A stretch of DNA of 64,000 nucleotides from Planctomycetota bacterium (GTDB lineage: Bacteria > Planctomycetota > UBA1135 > GCA-002686595): contig NYYZ01000014.1 of the NCBI GenBank assembly GCA_002686945.1, positions 45,680 to 109,679 of the forward strand, given 5' to 3'. Of the stretch, positions 26,959 to 35,717 are shown in pieces. The notes under the pieces are model-generated. The model saw nothing but the letters and a program-made list of their open reading frames with translations, was not told where the DNA came from and did no database searches. The position numbers were made by a program, and so were the translations under genes. Numbering within the stretch: position 1 is the first letter of the stretch; each line of letters begins with the position of its first letter.

Positions 26959-28304
26959 GGGGCTTCGTCTCCAAAAGTGTGCTGGCGCTGGCGAGTTTCC
27001 TTGGGAACCACCAGGTAGAACCAGCCAAGAGCCAGGCACAGGATTGTGCTGTACAGCAGGGCGATCTTAGGGTTGTGGTAGGTCAAAGCCACCAGGCAAA
27101 CCAGGGAGAAGGCCAGGGCGGTTCCCGGGATCAGGGGGTAGCAGGGGGCGCGATATGGTCGCGCCAGATCGGGTTCTTTTCTGCGCAGGGCGAAGAGTGA
27201 GATCATGGAGACTGCATAGAGTGTCAATGCTCCGAAGACCGCCATTGTGATTATCTCGCCTGTGCGTCCGCTCAAGAGTGCACCGAAACCCACCAACATG
27301 TTGAGGAGCAAGGCTGCAGCAGGAGTCTTGCGCTTGGCCAGCGTTCGGCCCAGGAAGCGCGGCACGTAACCTACTCGGCCCATTTCGAACATCGCGCGGC
27401 CCGCCACCAGAATGATCCCGTGAAAGGATGCCACCAGTCCCAGCAGGCCCACATTGATCAGCAGACCAAACAAGAATGTATCCCGCCCCATGAGATGACC
27501 CATGGCCAGTGGCAGGGGCGAATCCGACGCCTCTGTAGACCCCGGTTCATAGACCACTGTCTCCCAGCCATTGACTCCCACGGCACAGAAGAAAGTCAAG
27601 AAGGCCAGCATTACCAGGGTCCCCATGGCAGATCCAAAGCCGATGCTGATGTTGCGCTGTGGGTTGTGGGTTTCTTCCGCCACGTTGGCCAGTCCTTCGA
27701 TGGCGAGATAGAACCAGATCGCAAAGGGTATTGCTGCAAAAGCTCCGCCCCAACCATTGGGTAGAGGGTTTTGGCTAAACGAATCCAAAGAGAAGTGGGG
27801 CCCTGTCACCCCAGCAAAGATGAACAACTCGATGACCGCGAGCACCGTGACCACCAACTCGAATATGGCCGAGAGTTTCACTCCCCAAATGTTCAGGCCT
27901 GTGAAGATTATGTAGGCGGCCATGGCGAAAATCAGGGTGTCCACACCAGGAAACTTGATGTTCAGATAGGCACCTATCGCTGCCGCGATCGCCGGTGGCG
28001 CAAACACAAACTCCACTATCTGTGCTGTACCGCCCAGAAATCCGATGCCAGGACCCAGGGCTCGGTTTGCGTAGACAAAGACGCCTCCAGCTTTGGGAAT
28101 TGCGCAGGCCAGTTCTGAGTAGCTGAGCGTGAAGGCCACATACATGATGGTGACCATCACCGTTGCCAGCAACATGCCATATGGGCCACCTTCTGGAAGC
28201 CCCAGGTTCCATCCAAAATACATCCCCGAAATCACATATCCGACCCCAAGGCCCCAAAGCATCAGCGGTCCGAGTTCTCTTTTCAGCTCAGTACTGGTCG
28301 ACAT
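26955..28304 (-). CDS. eat: APC-family permease, ethanolamine permease type
   Basis: Amino acid/polyamine/organocation transporter with about 12 membrane segments, 449 residues. The N-terminal stretch GVGYVISGMYFGWNLGLPEGG and the IEFVFAPPAIAxAIGAYL-like segment (here VEFVFAPPAIAAAIG) match the ethanolamine permease subfamily as I remember it. The GAxxF/VYANRALGPG turn fits too. It is the first gene of a five-gene operon and overlaps the ligase by 4 bases. Other APC members (amino acid or putrescine carriers) share the fold, so the substrate is likely but not proven. The start is 208 bp from the divergent pterin dehydratase gene. Confidence 0.85.
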   Translation of the reverse strand: MSTSTELKRELGPLMLWGLGVGYVISGMYFGWNLGLPEGGPYGMLLATVMVTIMYVAFTLSYSELACAIPKAGGVFVYANRALGPGIGFLGGTAQIVEFVFAPPAIAAAIGAYLNIKFPGVDTLIFAMAAYIIFTGLNIWGVKLSAIFELVVTVLAVIELFIFAGVTGPHFSLDSFSQNPLPNGWGGAFAAIPFAIWFYLAIEGLANVAEETHNPQRNISIGFGSAMGTLVMLAFLTFFCAVGVNGWETVVYEPGSTEASDSPLPLAMGHLMGRDTFLFGLLINVGLLGLVASFHGIILVAGRAMFEMGRVGYVPRFLGRTLAKRKTPAAALLLNMLVGFGALLSGRTGEIITMAVFGALTLYAVSMISLFALRRKEPDLARPYRAPCYPLIPGTALAFSLVCLVALTYHNPKIALLYSTILCLALGWFYLVVPKETRQRQHTFGDEAP

Positions 28305-28512
28305 GGAAGGTCACTATACGATCGAGCCCCCTGGTGGCCATTCTTCTTGCGAAGTAGCGTGGATCAAAGCCAGCGTTTCTGCTGAAAGGGCCTTGCAGCC
28401 AAAGCCGCTTGTGCTGGTTCGGGTGCCGCCGATTGAGATCAAGGCAGGCTCCGCGAACCTGATATGGGAGAAAGCTGGCCCGACGGCAGTTGCGCGCCTA
28501 TCCTCTCTTGAC
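28305..28512. other. Divergent intergenic region upstream of ethanolamine-type operon
   Basis: About 208 bp between the divergent permease and pterin dehydratase genes. On the minus strand a TATAGT hexamer stands 9 bases before the permease ATG, without a recognisable -35, so it is a weak promoter candidate. An open plus-strand frame runs through it into the dehydratase gene but shows no family sequence before residue MDELSQ. Confidence 0.3.
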
Positions 28513-28854
28513 ATGGATGAGTTGTCTCAGCGCGACTGTGTTCCCTGTCGCGGGGGTGTCCCGCCACTTGCGGCTGCCGAACTCAATGCCCTCAACGACC
28601 AGTTGGATCCTGGGTGGGAGGTGATCGGAGGTCATCATCTTCAGCGCGAGTTTGAACTCGATGACTTTCGCTCGGCGATGGCATTCACTGTTGGTGTGGG
28701 GGAGATGGCCGAGGAGCAAGGGCACCATCCGGATATCCATCTGTCCTGGGGAAAGGTCAAGATCCTGGTTTGGACCCACAAGATTGACGGTCTGACCGAG
28801 AGCGATTTCATTCTTGCTGCCAGGGCTGATGCCATCTATTGCCATGCCCATTGA
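28513..28854 (+). CDS. phhB: Pterin-4a-carbinolamine dehydratase
   Basis: Dehydrates 4a-hydroxytetrahydrobiopterin, regenerating the pterin cofactor of aromatic amino acid hydroxylases; the family also appears as a molybdopterin or transcription-related protein. Length from ATG 28513 is 113 residues, the standard PCD size. The signature is GHHPDIHLSWGKVKILVWTH, with the catalytic histidines in HHPDIHLSW. An ELNALNDQLDPGW segment fits the helix before it. No aromatic amino acid hydroxylase is in the window. It is divergent from the permease and 48 bp ahead of the BtuF-like gene. Confidence 0.9.
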   Translation: MDELSQRDCVPCRGGVPPLAAAELNALNDQLDPGWEVIGGHHLQREFELDDFRSAMAFTVGVGEMAEEQGHHPDIHLSWGKVKILVWTHKIDGLTESDFILAARADAIYCHAH

Positions 28855-28902
28855 GTGCTCCTCTTGCTTACAGGCCTCAGGCTGCGCGTTGATCCGGTGA
28901 CG

Positions 28903-29823
28903 ATGCGCATAGCAAGTCTGTTGCCTTCTGCTACCGAGATCATCTGTGCTCTTGGGATGCGCGATCAGCTAGTGGGTCGCTCGCACGAATGTGATTTCCC
29001 CTCGGATGTGGCAACTGTCCGTACCTTGACACGGTCACATGTGAAACACGAGGCGGTCAGTGGCGACATCGACCTGGATGTGCGCAGAATCCTGCGCGAG
29101 GTGCTTGCTATTTATGAAGTGGATGTGAATGCGCTGAAGGACGTGGCTCCATCGGTCGTCGTTACCCAGAACCTGTGCGATGTGTGTGCTGTGTCCTTGT
29201 CGGATGTGGAAAAGGCGCTAAAGGAAATTGCCTCTGAGGTCCAGGTCGTCAGTCTTTCCCCGACCCGACTGTCGGAGGTATGGGACGATATTCGCCGAGT
29301 GGGTTCGGTGCTGGGCATGGAGAGCATGGCCGGGCGCGTTGTAGCTGACCTTGAATCGCGGATGGATCTTGTGCGTTCTCGAGCTGTAGTTGCAGATGCG
29401 CGCCCTTCTGTTCTGACCATCGAGTGGCTTGACCCCGTGATGATTGGGGGCATGTGGATGCCAGAACTGGTGGAATTGGCAGGCGGAGTCCCGCTGGTCA
29501 CCGCAGCGGGTGATCACGCGCCTACTCTTGATGAAGAAGCATTGCGGGAGCTGGCACCGGATACCGTCTTGATCAAGCCGTGCGGATTCAGTCTGGCTCG
29601 TACCCGTGCCGAAGCATCAGCGCTATGTGCTCTGTTGGATCGACTCGGATGGAAGGCCTGGCAGGAGGGCCGTGTCTATTTGGCTGATGGGAACGCGTTC
29701 TTCAATCGTCCCGGACCACGTCTGGCAGAGTCTCTGGAAATCATGGCTGCATGTGTTCACCCAGAGCTCTTTGAAGACATGGCTGAGGCTCACAGCTCAG
29801 ATTACGAACGCTTGCGACCCTGA
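28903..29823 (+). CDS. BtuF-like periplasmic-binding-fold protein (cobalamin or siderophore)
   Basis: Substrate-binding-protein fold of the ABC transporter class III (FecB/BtuF) family, 306 residues. It begins IASLLPSATEIICALGMRDQLVG, the family's hallmark, and shows the VVTQNLCDVCAV and TIEWLDPVMIGG segments seen in cytoplasmic cobalamin-binding homologues. No signal peptide is visible from ATG 28903. A longer frame starting at 28855 adds a few hydrophobic residues (MLLLLTGL) but ends in charged residues and is not a convincing signal. No permease or ATPase genes are adjacent. Confidence 0.82.
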   Translation: MRIASLLPSATEIICALGMRDQLVGRSHECDFPSDVATVRTLTRSHVKHEAVSGDIDLDVRRILREVLAIYEVDVNALKDVAPSVVVTQNLCDVCAVSLSDVEKALKEIASEVQVVSLSPTRLSEVWDDIRRVGSVLGMESMAGRVVADLESRMDLVRSRAVVADARPSVLTIEWLDPVMIGGMWMPELVELAGGVPLVTAAGDHAPTLDEEALRELAPDTVLIKPCGFSLARTRAEASALCALLDRLGWKAWQEGRVYLADGNAFFNRPGPRLAESLEIMAACVHPELFEDMAEAHSSDYERLRP

Positions 29824-29890
29824 AGCCCATCCAGAGGGACAGTTTGGACGTGTGTTCTTGCTCGTGGGTCCTTCGCTGTTTGCATTCGGG

Positions 29891-30313
29891 TCAAGGCAAG
29901 AATCTTCCCGCATCATGTTGCCCGCGATTGCACTGCGCTGATGGTGCGGGGTGAAGACGCTTGCGCAGGGCGGCGAACAGACGATAGGGGGGATCCAAGA
30001 TTATTGGGGGCAGGATTCCAAGGGATCCCAGTACTCTCCATGGCCAGGGCAAGAGTGCTAGTACTCCGAATACGGCGCGCCCACGCACTCGGATCTGTTT
30101 GCCCTGTGGCGCGTCGCGCACGAGTACCAGAGTGTGTGTCTCGAATGGAATTTCCGGGTTTCGTTCACGAAGTGTCTGGGCTGTTGTTCCCTGCAGACTT
30201 GCATAGACCAGGCGTTGGTGTCGATCACGGTTGATCAACCAATCCACCAATTTGTTGCAGACTCCGCATTCGGCGTCATAGAGGACAATTACGGGTTGCA
30301 CTGTTCCTTCCAC
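29891..30313 (-). CDS. DCC-family thiol-disulfide oxidoreductase-like protein
   Basis: DUF393/DCC family, 140 residues. The namesake motif is YDAECGVCNK, with a redox-type CxxC after Asp. It then shows VYASLQG and the LPWPWRVLGSLG segment. Members are thought to be redox-active and thioredoxin-like, but their role is unknown. The C-terminus is basic (RLFAALRKRLHP). It lies 60 bp downstream of hscA on the same strand and might be read through with the isc operon, but it could also stand alone. Confidence 0.85.
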   Translation of the reverse strand: MEGTVQPVIVLYDAECGVCNKLVDWLINRDRHQRLVYASLQGTTAQTLRERNPEIPFETHTLVLVRDAPQGKQIRVRGRAVFGVLALLPWPWRVLGSLGILPPIILDPPYRLFAALRKRLHPAPSAQCNRGQHDAGRFLP

Positions 30314-30373
30314 GCAGCGCTACCAATTCTTCGTTGGCGAACACGACGCCGATCGTTCGCTGCCCTATGGAGG

Positions 30374-32239
30374 TTAGACCTCATCCAACTTCTTTCCCGT
30401 AATCGCTTCCCGCACCACTCCATCCATGAGAATTGCCGCCAGCGGGAGACTGGCCTGTTCGAGACGGTCTCGGACGGCTTGGACTTGAGCGAGATCCTGG
30501 GAATTCTGGGCCTCTTCAGCGGCCTGGACGGTTTCGGTCAGGTCTTCCAGTGACTCGGGGTCGAGGTTCGCTTGTGCGGCATCCATGCTGCGGGCGATGG
30601 CGGCAAGCATGGTGCCTAGTTCCGTGTGCAGGTCTACCACCCGGCGTTGGTCGAAGTCGGCTTGGGCGTTCTCGAAACCCTCGTCGAGCATGCGTTCCAC
30701 CTCTCCGTCGGTCAGGCCGTGCATTGGATTGAATTCTATTGAAGAGCTCGTGCCCGTGGACTCTTCCTTGGCACTGACCGTCAATACTCCGTCTGCGTCG
30801 ATGGCAAATCGTACGCCCACTCGGGCCATGCCGGCGGGCATGGGCGGGATACCCTTGAGTTCGAAGCGACCCAGGGAACGGCAGTCCGCGGCCAGCTCGC
30901 GCTCGCCCTGGACCACATGGAAGTCGATACCGGTTTGGCCCTCCGCATAGGTGGAGAAACCCTCGGTGTGGCTGCAAGGGATGGTCGAGTTGCGTTCGAT
31001 CATCTTGGATACGGCGCCTCCCATGGTTTCGACCCCTAAGGAAAGGGGCGTTACATCCATCAGCAGCACATCACGGGTGCCACCGGTGAGCACATGCGCC
31101 TGGACCGCTGCTCCAAGAGCAACAACATGATCTGGATTGAGGGCGGTGTGAGGCTTGCGGCCGAAGAGTTCTTCGACTTTGGCGCGCACCAACGGCACTC
31201 GGGTGGAGCCGCCCACCAGGACCACCTCGTCGATTTGGTCCGTGGTGAGTTCCGCATCGGCCAGGGCGCGGCGGCAGGATTGCAAGGTGCGTTCCACCAG
31301 GGGTTGGATCAGGGTCTCGAATTCCTGGCGAGTGACTCTGCGCCGCCAGTTGAGGTCGTACTCGGGCAGAGCCAGGTGCATCTCTGCCTCGGGGTCGGAG
31401 CTGAGGGCTTGCTTGCACTTTTCCGCGGCCAGGCGGGCGGCTGATAGAAAGGCTGGATCTTGGAAGAGTTCGGCGGGGACCTGGCCAGCTAGCTCTTCCT
31501 TGGCTAATTGCACCAGGGTCTGGTCAAAGTCATCGCCTCCCAAGCGGGTATCTCCGTTGGTCGCCAGCACCTGAAACACGCCGTCTTCGATGGAAAGCAG
31601 GGACACATCAAAAGTGCCTCCGCCCAGATCGAAGACCGCCACGGTTTGAGGTTCCGATTGGCCCAGGCCGTAGGCCAGGCTTGCGGCGGTGGGTTCGTTG
31701 ATGATGCGCAGGATTTCCAGGCCCGCGATGCGTGCGGCGTCTCGAGTGGCTTGGCGTTGGGCATCGTCAAAGTAGGCGGGTACAGTAATCACCGCGGCGG
31801 CGATCTCAGCACCTGTGGCCTGACGTGCGTGTTCCAGCACTCCCACCAGGATCCATGCGGAGAGTTCCTGGGGCGTCCAGAGTTTGCCATGCAGGTCGAC
31901 TCGGGCGAGCTTGCGTCCGTCTTCCGCCACCGCAAAGGGCAGGGGGTTGTGGTTCAGATCCAGGTCATCGAGGCCGCGCCCCATCATGCGCTTGACCGAG
32001 AACACCGTATGCTCAGGATTGACCAGGGTCTGGGCCTTGGCCGCAGAGCCCACCACCGGGTTGCCCTCTTTGGGAACATGCACCACGCTGGGAACCATCG
32101 CGCTGAGGCCATCTGGGGCCAACACCTTGGGCGCATTGTCTTCCCAGATTGCTGCGAGGGAATTGGTGGTGCCCAGGTCAATACCGATGACCACGCGGGG
32201 CGCGTCGTTGTTCAGGACGTCGAGTTCGATGTATCCCAC
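30374..32239 (-). CDS. hscA: Hsp70-type chaperone HscA for iron-sulfur assembly
   Basis: ATP-dependent Hsp70 specialised for IscU. The ATPase domain has the [12 protein letters not shown] phosphate loop, [12 protein letters not shown] and [10 protein letters not shown]. The substrate-binding domain follows at about residue 380 and the helical lid lies at the C-terminus. Length is 621 residues, close to HscA (616). It lies directly downstream of an HscB gene in an isc cluster, and the local IscU contains LPPVK, the motif HscA binds. Those two facts favour HscA over DnaK. Confidence 0.92.
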   Translation of the reverse strand: MGYIELDVLNNDAPRVVIGIDLGTTNSLAAIWEDNAPKVLAPDGLSAMVPSVVHVPKEGNPVVGSAAKAQTLVNPEHTVFSVKRMMGRGLDDLDLNHNPLPFAVAEDGRKLARVDLHGKLWTPQELSAWILVGVLEHARQATGAEIAAAVITVPAYFDDAQRQATRDAARIAGLEILRIINEPTAASLAYGLGQSEPQTVAVFDLGGGTFDVSLLSIEDGVFQVLATNGDTRLGGDDFDQTLVQLAKEELAGQVPAELFQDPAFLSAARLAAEKCKQALSSDPEAEMHLALPEYDLNWRRRVTRQEFETLIQPLVERTLQSCRRALADAELTTDQIDEVVLVGGSTRVPLVRAKVEELFGRKPHTALNPDHVVALGAAVQAHVLTGGTRDVLLMDVTPLSLGVETMGGAVSKMIERNSTIPCSHTEGFSTYAEGQTGIDFHVVQGERELAADCRSLGRFELKGIPPMPAGMARVGVRFAIDADGVLTVSAKEESTGTSSSIEFNPMHGLTDGEVERMLDEGFENAQADFDQRRVVDLHTELGTMLAAIARSMDAAQANLDPESLEDLTETVQAAEEAQNSQDLAQVQAVRDRLEQASLPLAAILMDGVVREAITGKKLDEV

Positions 32240-32272
32240 GGCTTTGTTTGCTGTTTTGGGGTAGAAGGTGGA

Positions 32273-32920
32273 TCAGAGGTGCGGACGCGGGGCGTCTGAG
32301 GCGCTGTCTTCAGCGAGACGCAATTCGCGGATGCGCCAGAGAGTGCGAGCCAGATAGCGCGCCGCGTTCAATCGGCGGCGCAAGGGGGCGAGGGTTTCGG
32401 CCTTGGGTTCGGGCAGGGGAGTCAGGGAGGTGCCCACTTCGGTGAGCAGATCTTCTCGGCGTTTGAGCAGTTTGTCTTGCAGGGCGATTAGGGGCTCTTG
32501 GCGGGAGGGCGGTTCTTCCTGCTCAATCTCGTCCAGCGTTTCGTTCCATTCCAATACCTCCATCAGGAACTCCTGCGGCATTTGGCGTTCAGCTGCCTCG
32601 TCAGGGCCCCCGAGCAGGCGCAGTAGCAGGTTTGCGCGCAAAGACGGGTCGGCCAGAACTTCATAGGCGTGGTTGAGAGTTGCCGCCGCTTCTTGAGCCA
32701 GGTCCGTGGCTCCCGCATGGTCCGGGTGTACCAGTCGCTGCAGGCGTAGGAGTCGTTGGCGCAATTCCTTGCGGTCGATGTCCCAGCGGCGTTCAATTCC
32801 GAAGACGACGAAGGGTGTACCCTTGTCGCTGACTTCGAGCAGGGCCCCACAGCCTTCGCAGGCGAGGCTGCTCCACAGTTCGGCCTCACATTCGAGGCAG
32901 GTCAGGGGACAGGAGTCCAC
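32273..32920 (-). CDS. hscB: J-domain co-chaperone HscB with N-terminal zinc ribbon
   Basis: Co-chaperone that brings IscU to HscA and stimulates its ATPase. The J-domain HPD tripeptide is at residues 65-67 in LVHPDHAG, followed by the helical IscU-binding part (LNHAYEVLADPSLRANLLL). Length is 215 residues against about 171 for E. coli HscB. The extra part is N-terminal and contains CxxC at 8-11 and CxxC at 21-24, a four-cysteine zinc ribbon like that reported in human HSC20. It lies 33 bases before hscA and 12 bases after iscA. Confidence 0.88.
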   Translation of the reverse strand: MDSCPLTCLECEAELWSSLACEGCGALLEVSDKGTPFVVFGIERRWDIDRKELRQRLLRLQRLVHPDHAGATDLAQEAAATLNHAYEVLADPSLRANLLLRLLGGPDEAAERQMPQEFLMEVLEWNETLDEIEQEEPPSRQEPLIALQDKLLKRREDLLTEVGTSLTPLPEPKAETLAPLRRRLNAARYLARTLWRIRELRLAEDSASDAPRPHL

Positions 32921-32932
32921 GGGGCAAGATCC

Positions 32933-33262
32933 TTATACGCTGAAACTCTCTCCGCAGCCACAACTCTTGCTGGCATTGGGGTTTGTGAACTTGAAGCCGC
33001 GTCCCATCAGGCTCTCTTCAAAGTCGATCTCTGTGCCGTTGAGGTACAGGAACGACTTGGGGTCGCAGAGGATGCGCACGCCGGAGTACTCGGACACCTG
33101 GTCCGTGGGGCGCTTTTGGTCGTCAAAGCCCAGGGTGTAGGAAAACCCCGAGCAGCCGCCGCCCTTGACACCAACCCGCAAGCCAGTCAGCGTGGGCAGT
33201 TCCTGCTCGGAGATGATGCGCTCGATCTCATTGACTGCGCGATCGGAAAGGGTGATTGCCAT
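32933..33262 (-). CDS. iscA: IscA-type iron-sulfur carrier protein
   Basis: A-type carrier that accepts clusters from IscU and passes them to target proteins. The 109-residue protein shows GGGCSGFSY and the C-terminal CGCGESF, giving the three conserved cysteines. Start ATG 33262 begins with the family's MAITLSDRAV; an upstream open frame covering iscU sequence in another phase is rejected. It is 1 base after the iscU stop, which fits tight operon spacing. ErpA is the alternative name, but the isc context favours IscA. Confidence 0.93.
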   Translation of the reverse strand: MAITLSDRAVNEIERIISEQELPTLTGLRVGVKGGGCSGFSYTLGFDDQKRPTDQVSEYSGVRILCDPKSFLYLNGTEIDFEESLMGRGFKFTNPNASKSCGCGESFSV

Positions 33263-33263
33263 T

Positions 33264-33653
33264 TCAGGCCTCCTCCTCTGAGTGCTTGCGCTTGAAGTCT
33301 GATACGGCAGCCTTGATCGCGTCCTCGGCCAGGACCGAGCAGTGGATCTTGACCGGAGGCAGGCTGAGCTCCTGCACGATCTCGGTGTTGCTGATCGCCG
33401 TGGCTTCTTCCAAGGTCTTGCCCCGCAGCCATTCCGTGGCCAGGGAAGAACTGGCGATTGCCGAGCCGCAGCCAAAAGTCTTGAACTTCGCATCCACGAT
33501 GCGATCGCCTTCAACCTCGATCTGTAGCTTCATCACATCGCCGCATTCCGGAGCGCCGACGATGCCGGTGCCCACAGAGTTGCTGTCCTTGTTCAGAGAA
33601 CCCACATTGCGTGGATTGTTGTAGTGGTCGAGAACCTTGTCGCTGTATGCCAT
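33264..33653 (-). CDS. iscU: Iron-sulfur cluster scaffold protein IscU
   Basis: Scaffold on which [2Fe-2S] clusters are built by IscS and from which HscA/HscB release them. All landmarks are present in 129 residues: GAPECGDVM with the first Cys and the Asp at position 39, TFGCGSAIASSS with the second Cys, LPPVKIHCS with the HscA-binding LPPVK and the third Cys. The N-terminus MAYSDKVLDHYNNPRNVGS is typical. It lies between iscS (49-bp gap) and iscA (1-base gap). Confidence 0.97.
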   Translation of the reverse strand: MAYSDKVLDHYNNPRNVGSLNKDSNSVGTGIVGAPECGDVMKLQIEVEGDRIVDAKFKTFGCGSAIASSSLATEWLRGKTLEEATAISNTEIVQELSLPPVKIHCSVLAEDAIKAAVSDFKRKHSEEEA

Positions 33654-33702
33654 GATTGTTTTTCTTGGGATTCAAAGCCCCATTCTCTTGCGTACCTTGT
33701 TT

Positions 33703-34917
33703 CTAGTGTCCGGTCCAGTTGACTTGGCTGAGATCGATGCCCTCTTGGGCCATTTCATAGAGTGGTGAGAGTTCGCGTAGCTTGTTCACTGCGCGGATGA
33801 TTTCGTCGGCGGCGTAGTCGGCTTCTTCTTCCGTTGTCAGTCGCCCGAATCCGAAGCGGATCGAGGAGTGGGCCAATTCGTCACCTACGCCCATGCTTTG
33901 CAGCACATGGCTCGGTTCCAGGCTGGCGGAGGTGCAGGCTGAACCTGAAGAAACCGCCAGATTGGGAATGCCCATGATCAGGCTCTCGCCTTCCACATAG
34001 GCAAACGAGAGGTTGGAACAGCCGGGCAGGCGATTGTCCTCGTCACCGTTGATGAAGACCTGATCGAGGGCCTTGAAGACGCGGGCTTCGAAGCGTTCCC
34101 GCAAGCTGGCGGAATGCTCAGCATCGCTGTCCAGGTCAAGGCGCGCTACTTCCGCCGCCGCGCCGAGTCCGACGATTCCAGGCACATTCAGAGTGCCCGA
34201 GCGCATGCCGCGCTCGTGACCGCCTCCGTCCATTTGAGCCACAAGACGCACGCGAGGGTTCTTGCGGCGCACATACAGAAAACCAACACCCTTGGGGCCG
34301 TAGATCTTGTGTCCTGAAGCGCAGAGCAGATCGACGCCTGCCTCGTTCACATCCACAGGGATCTTGCCTGCGGCCTGGGTGCCGTCACACATGAAAAGCA
34401 CTCCCCGCTCCTTGCAGAGCTTGCCAATTTCGTGAATCGGTTGGATCGTTCCGATCTCGTTGTTGGCCCACATGATCGACACCACAATCGTGTCCTCGCG
34501 CATGGCGGCTTCGATTTGCTCGGCGCTGTGGCGCCCCTTCTCGTCGGGAGCCAGATAGGTGACCTCGTAACCCTCTTTCTCCAGGTGCTTGGCTACATCC
34601 AGGACCGCTTTGTGTTCAGACAAACTGGTGATGATGTGCTTGCCTTTGGAGGCGTACATTTTGGCCACGCCCTTGAGGGCCAGGTTGATCGCTTCGGTGG
34701 AGCCCGAGGTGAATACTATCTCCTTTTCGTGGGCGCCAATCAGGGCTGCACACTGGGCGCGCGCGTTGTCGACCGCCTTTTCTGCTTTCCAGCCAAAGGG
34801 GTGACTGCGGCTGGCAGCATTGCCGAAGACGTCGCTGAAATAGGGCAGCATGGCTGTCAGGACGCGAGGATCTACAGGTGTGGTGGCCTGGTAGTCAAGA
34901 TAGATGGGGCCGTTCAT
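33703..34917 (-). CDS. iscS: Cysteine desulfurase IscS
   Basis: PLP enzyme converting cysteine to alanine and supplying sulfur to IscU. ATG 34917 starts [19 protein letters not shown], exactly the IscS N-terminus, and makes an ATGA overlap with iscR. The longer upstream frame overlaps iscR and is rejected. The PLP lysine lies in [15 protein letters not shown], and the persulfide-forming Cys in [21 protein letters not shown] follows the active site. Length is 404 residues, same as E. coli IscS. Confidence 0.97.
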   Translation of the reverse strand: MNGPIYLDYQATTPVDPRVLTAMLPYFSDVFGNAASRSHPFGWKAEKAVDNARAQCAALIGAHEKEIVFTSGSTEAINLALKGVAKMYASKGKHIITSLSEHKAVLDVAKHLEKEGYEVTYLAPDEKGRHSAEQIEAAMREDTIVVSIMWANNEIGTIQPIHEIGKLCKERGVLFMCDGTQAAGKIPVDVNEAGVDLLCASGHKIYGPKGVGFLYVRRKNPRVRLVAQMDGGGHERGMRSGTLNVPGIVGLGAAAEVARLDLDSDAEHSASLRERFEARVFKALDQVFINGDEDNRLPGCSNLSFAYVEGESLIMGIPNLAVSSGSACTSASLEPSHVLQSMGVGDELAHSSIRFGFGRLTTEEEADYAADEIIRAVNKLRELSPLYEMAQEGIDLSQVNWTGH

Positions 34918-35402
34918 GGGGACTCTATGGACGATTTGACCGAGCCATTGACTTGTGTCTGGCTGGCAAGTGGGCGGTAGGGTTTGTGGGGTTGGGCAAG
35001 GGAAGCCAGACTGGTAGTCAGCATCATCTGCCAGATCTTGTCCTTGATTTCTACTAGGGGTGAGCGGATCGGGCAGATCGACTGCACATCGCACGAGTGT
35101 TCTCCATGCAGAAGATCTCCATCGCCGCAACTGCTGACCGTGGGGGCACCTTCGAGGGCGCTTACGATTTCTCCCAGGGAAAGTTCTTGGGCCGGGCGCA
35201 CAAGGGCATAGCCACCGTGAGCACCGCGGGTAGAAGCCACCAGATCTGCGTTGCAGAGGTCCTTCAAGACCTCAGCCAGAAGACGCCGGGGAATCGGGTA
35301 GCGGTCGCCGATCTCACGAGCAGGCACCACCTCACCCTGCCTTTGGGCGAGGTGGGTCAGGGCAATCAGCCCGTATTCAGTGCGCTTTGTAAGTTTGAGC
35401 AT
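34914..35402 (-). CDS. iscR: Rrf2-family regulator IscR
   Basis: DNA-binding repressor that senses iron-sulfur status and controls the isc operon. The winged helix begins [17 protein letters not shown]. The [14 protein letters not shown] segment and RGAHGGYAL match the Rrf2 wing. Three cysteines (C-x12-C-x5-C in SCGDG...HSCDVQSIC) stand where IscR ligates a [2Fe-2S] cluster, though the first spacing is longer than in E. coli (x5). Length is 162 residues. It is the first gene of the operon, so it is probably autoregulated. Confidence 0.92.
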   Translation of the reverse strand: MLKLTKRTEYGLIALTHLAQRQGEVVPAREIGDRYPIPRRLLAEVLKDLCNADLVASTRGAHGGYALVRPAQELSLGEIVSALEGAPTVSSCGDGDLLHGEHSCDVQSICPIRSPLVEIKDKIWQMMLTTSLASLAQPHKPYRPLASQTQVNGSVKSSIESP

Positions 35403-35717
35403 CGCTGGTGCTTGGGGGCGGTTGTCTTCGTATCGAGAGAATTATCGGCACTACTTGAGTGCGGATTGATTCCAGAGGTCCTGAAGCATGATGGACGATC
35501 TTGTCCGGGAGGGCGACCTGACCCAAGAATAGCCCTTTCAGGAGGCCAAAAGGGGGATTTTCTCCAATATCTTACCTTGACGGAAGGGCTTGGGAGGGAA
35601 TTGCCGGTCCCGAGCGGTTCGGGGCTTCTTCAAGGGGGGCGTCTGGGGGCTCATGCATGGGTTGCCCCAGGCGCCCCGGGCTCAAGAAGGAGGGGCCCTT
35701 GTGCCGAAAAAGAGGGG
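35403..35717. other. Intergenic region upstream of iscR
   Basis: About 315 bp with no supported gene; open frames here are antisense continuations of the isc region or low-complexity translations. It contains the inverted repeat and -10-like element listed separately, placed correctly for the isc promoter on the minus strand. Confidence 0.4.
35441..35462 (-). promoter_or_regulatory. Candidate isc promoter/operator
   Basis: On the minus strand a GATAAT hexamer (one mismatch from TATAAT) lies about 40 bases upstream of the iscR ATG, directly after a perfect inverted repeat GCACT-N5-AGTGC. An inverted repeat overlapping or flanking the -10 is a normal arrangement for an autoregulated repressor such as IscR. 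It does not match the long E. coli type 1 IscR consensus, and no clear -35 is visible. Confidence 0.35.

Noticed and set aside
33263..33514. N-terminal extension of iscA in its open frame
   Set aside because: It overlaps iscU sequence in another phase; IscA homologues begin at ATG 33262.
34918..35130. N-terminal extension of iscS
   Set aside because: It lies inside iscR on the same strand; IscS begins [10 protein letters not shown] and makes an ATGA overlap with iscR.
35097..35717. Upstream part of the plus-strand frame leading into the small CxxC protein
   Set aside because: Antisense to iscR and of random appearance; only the last 76 codons look protein-like.
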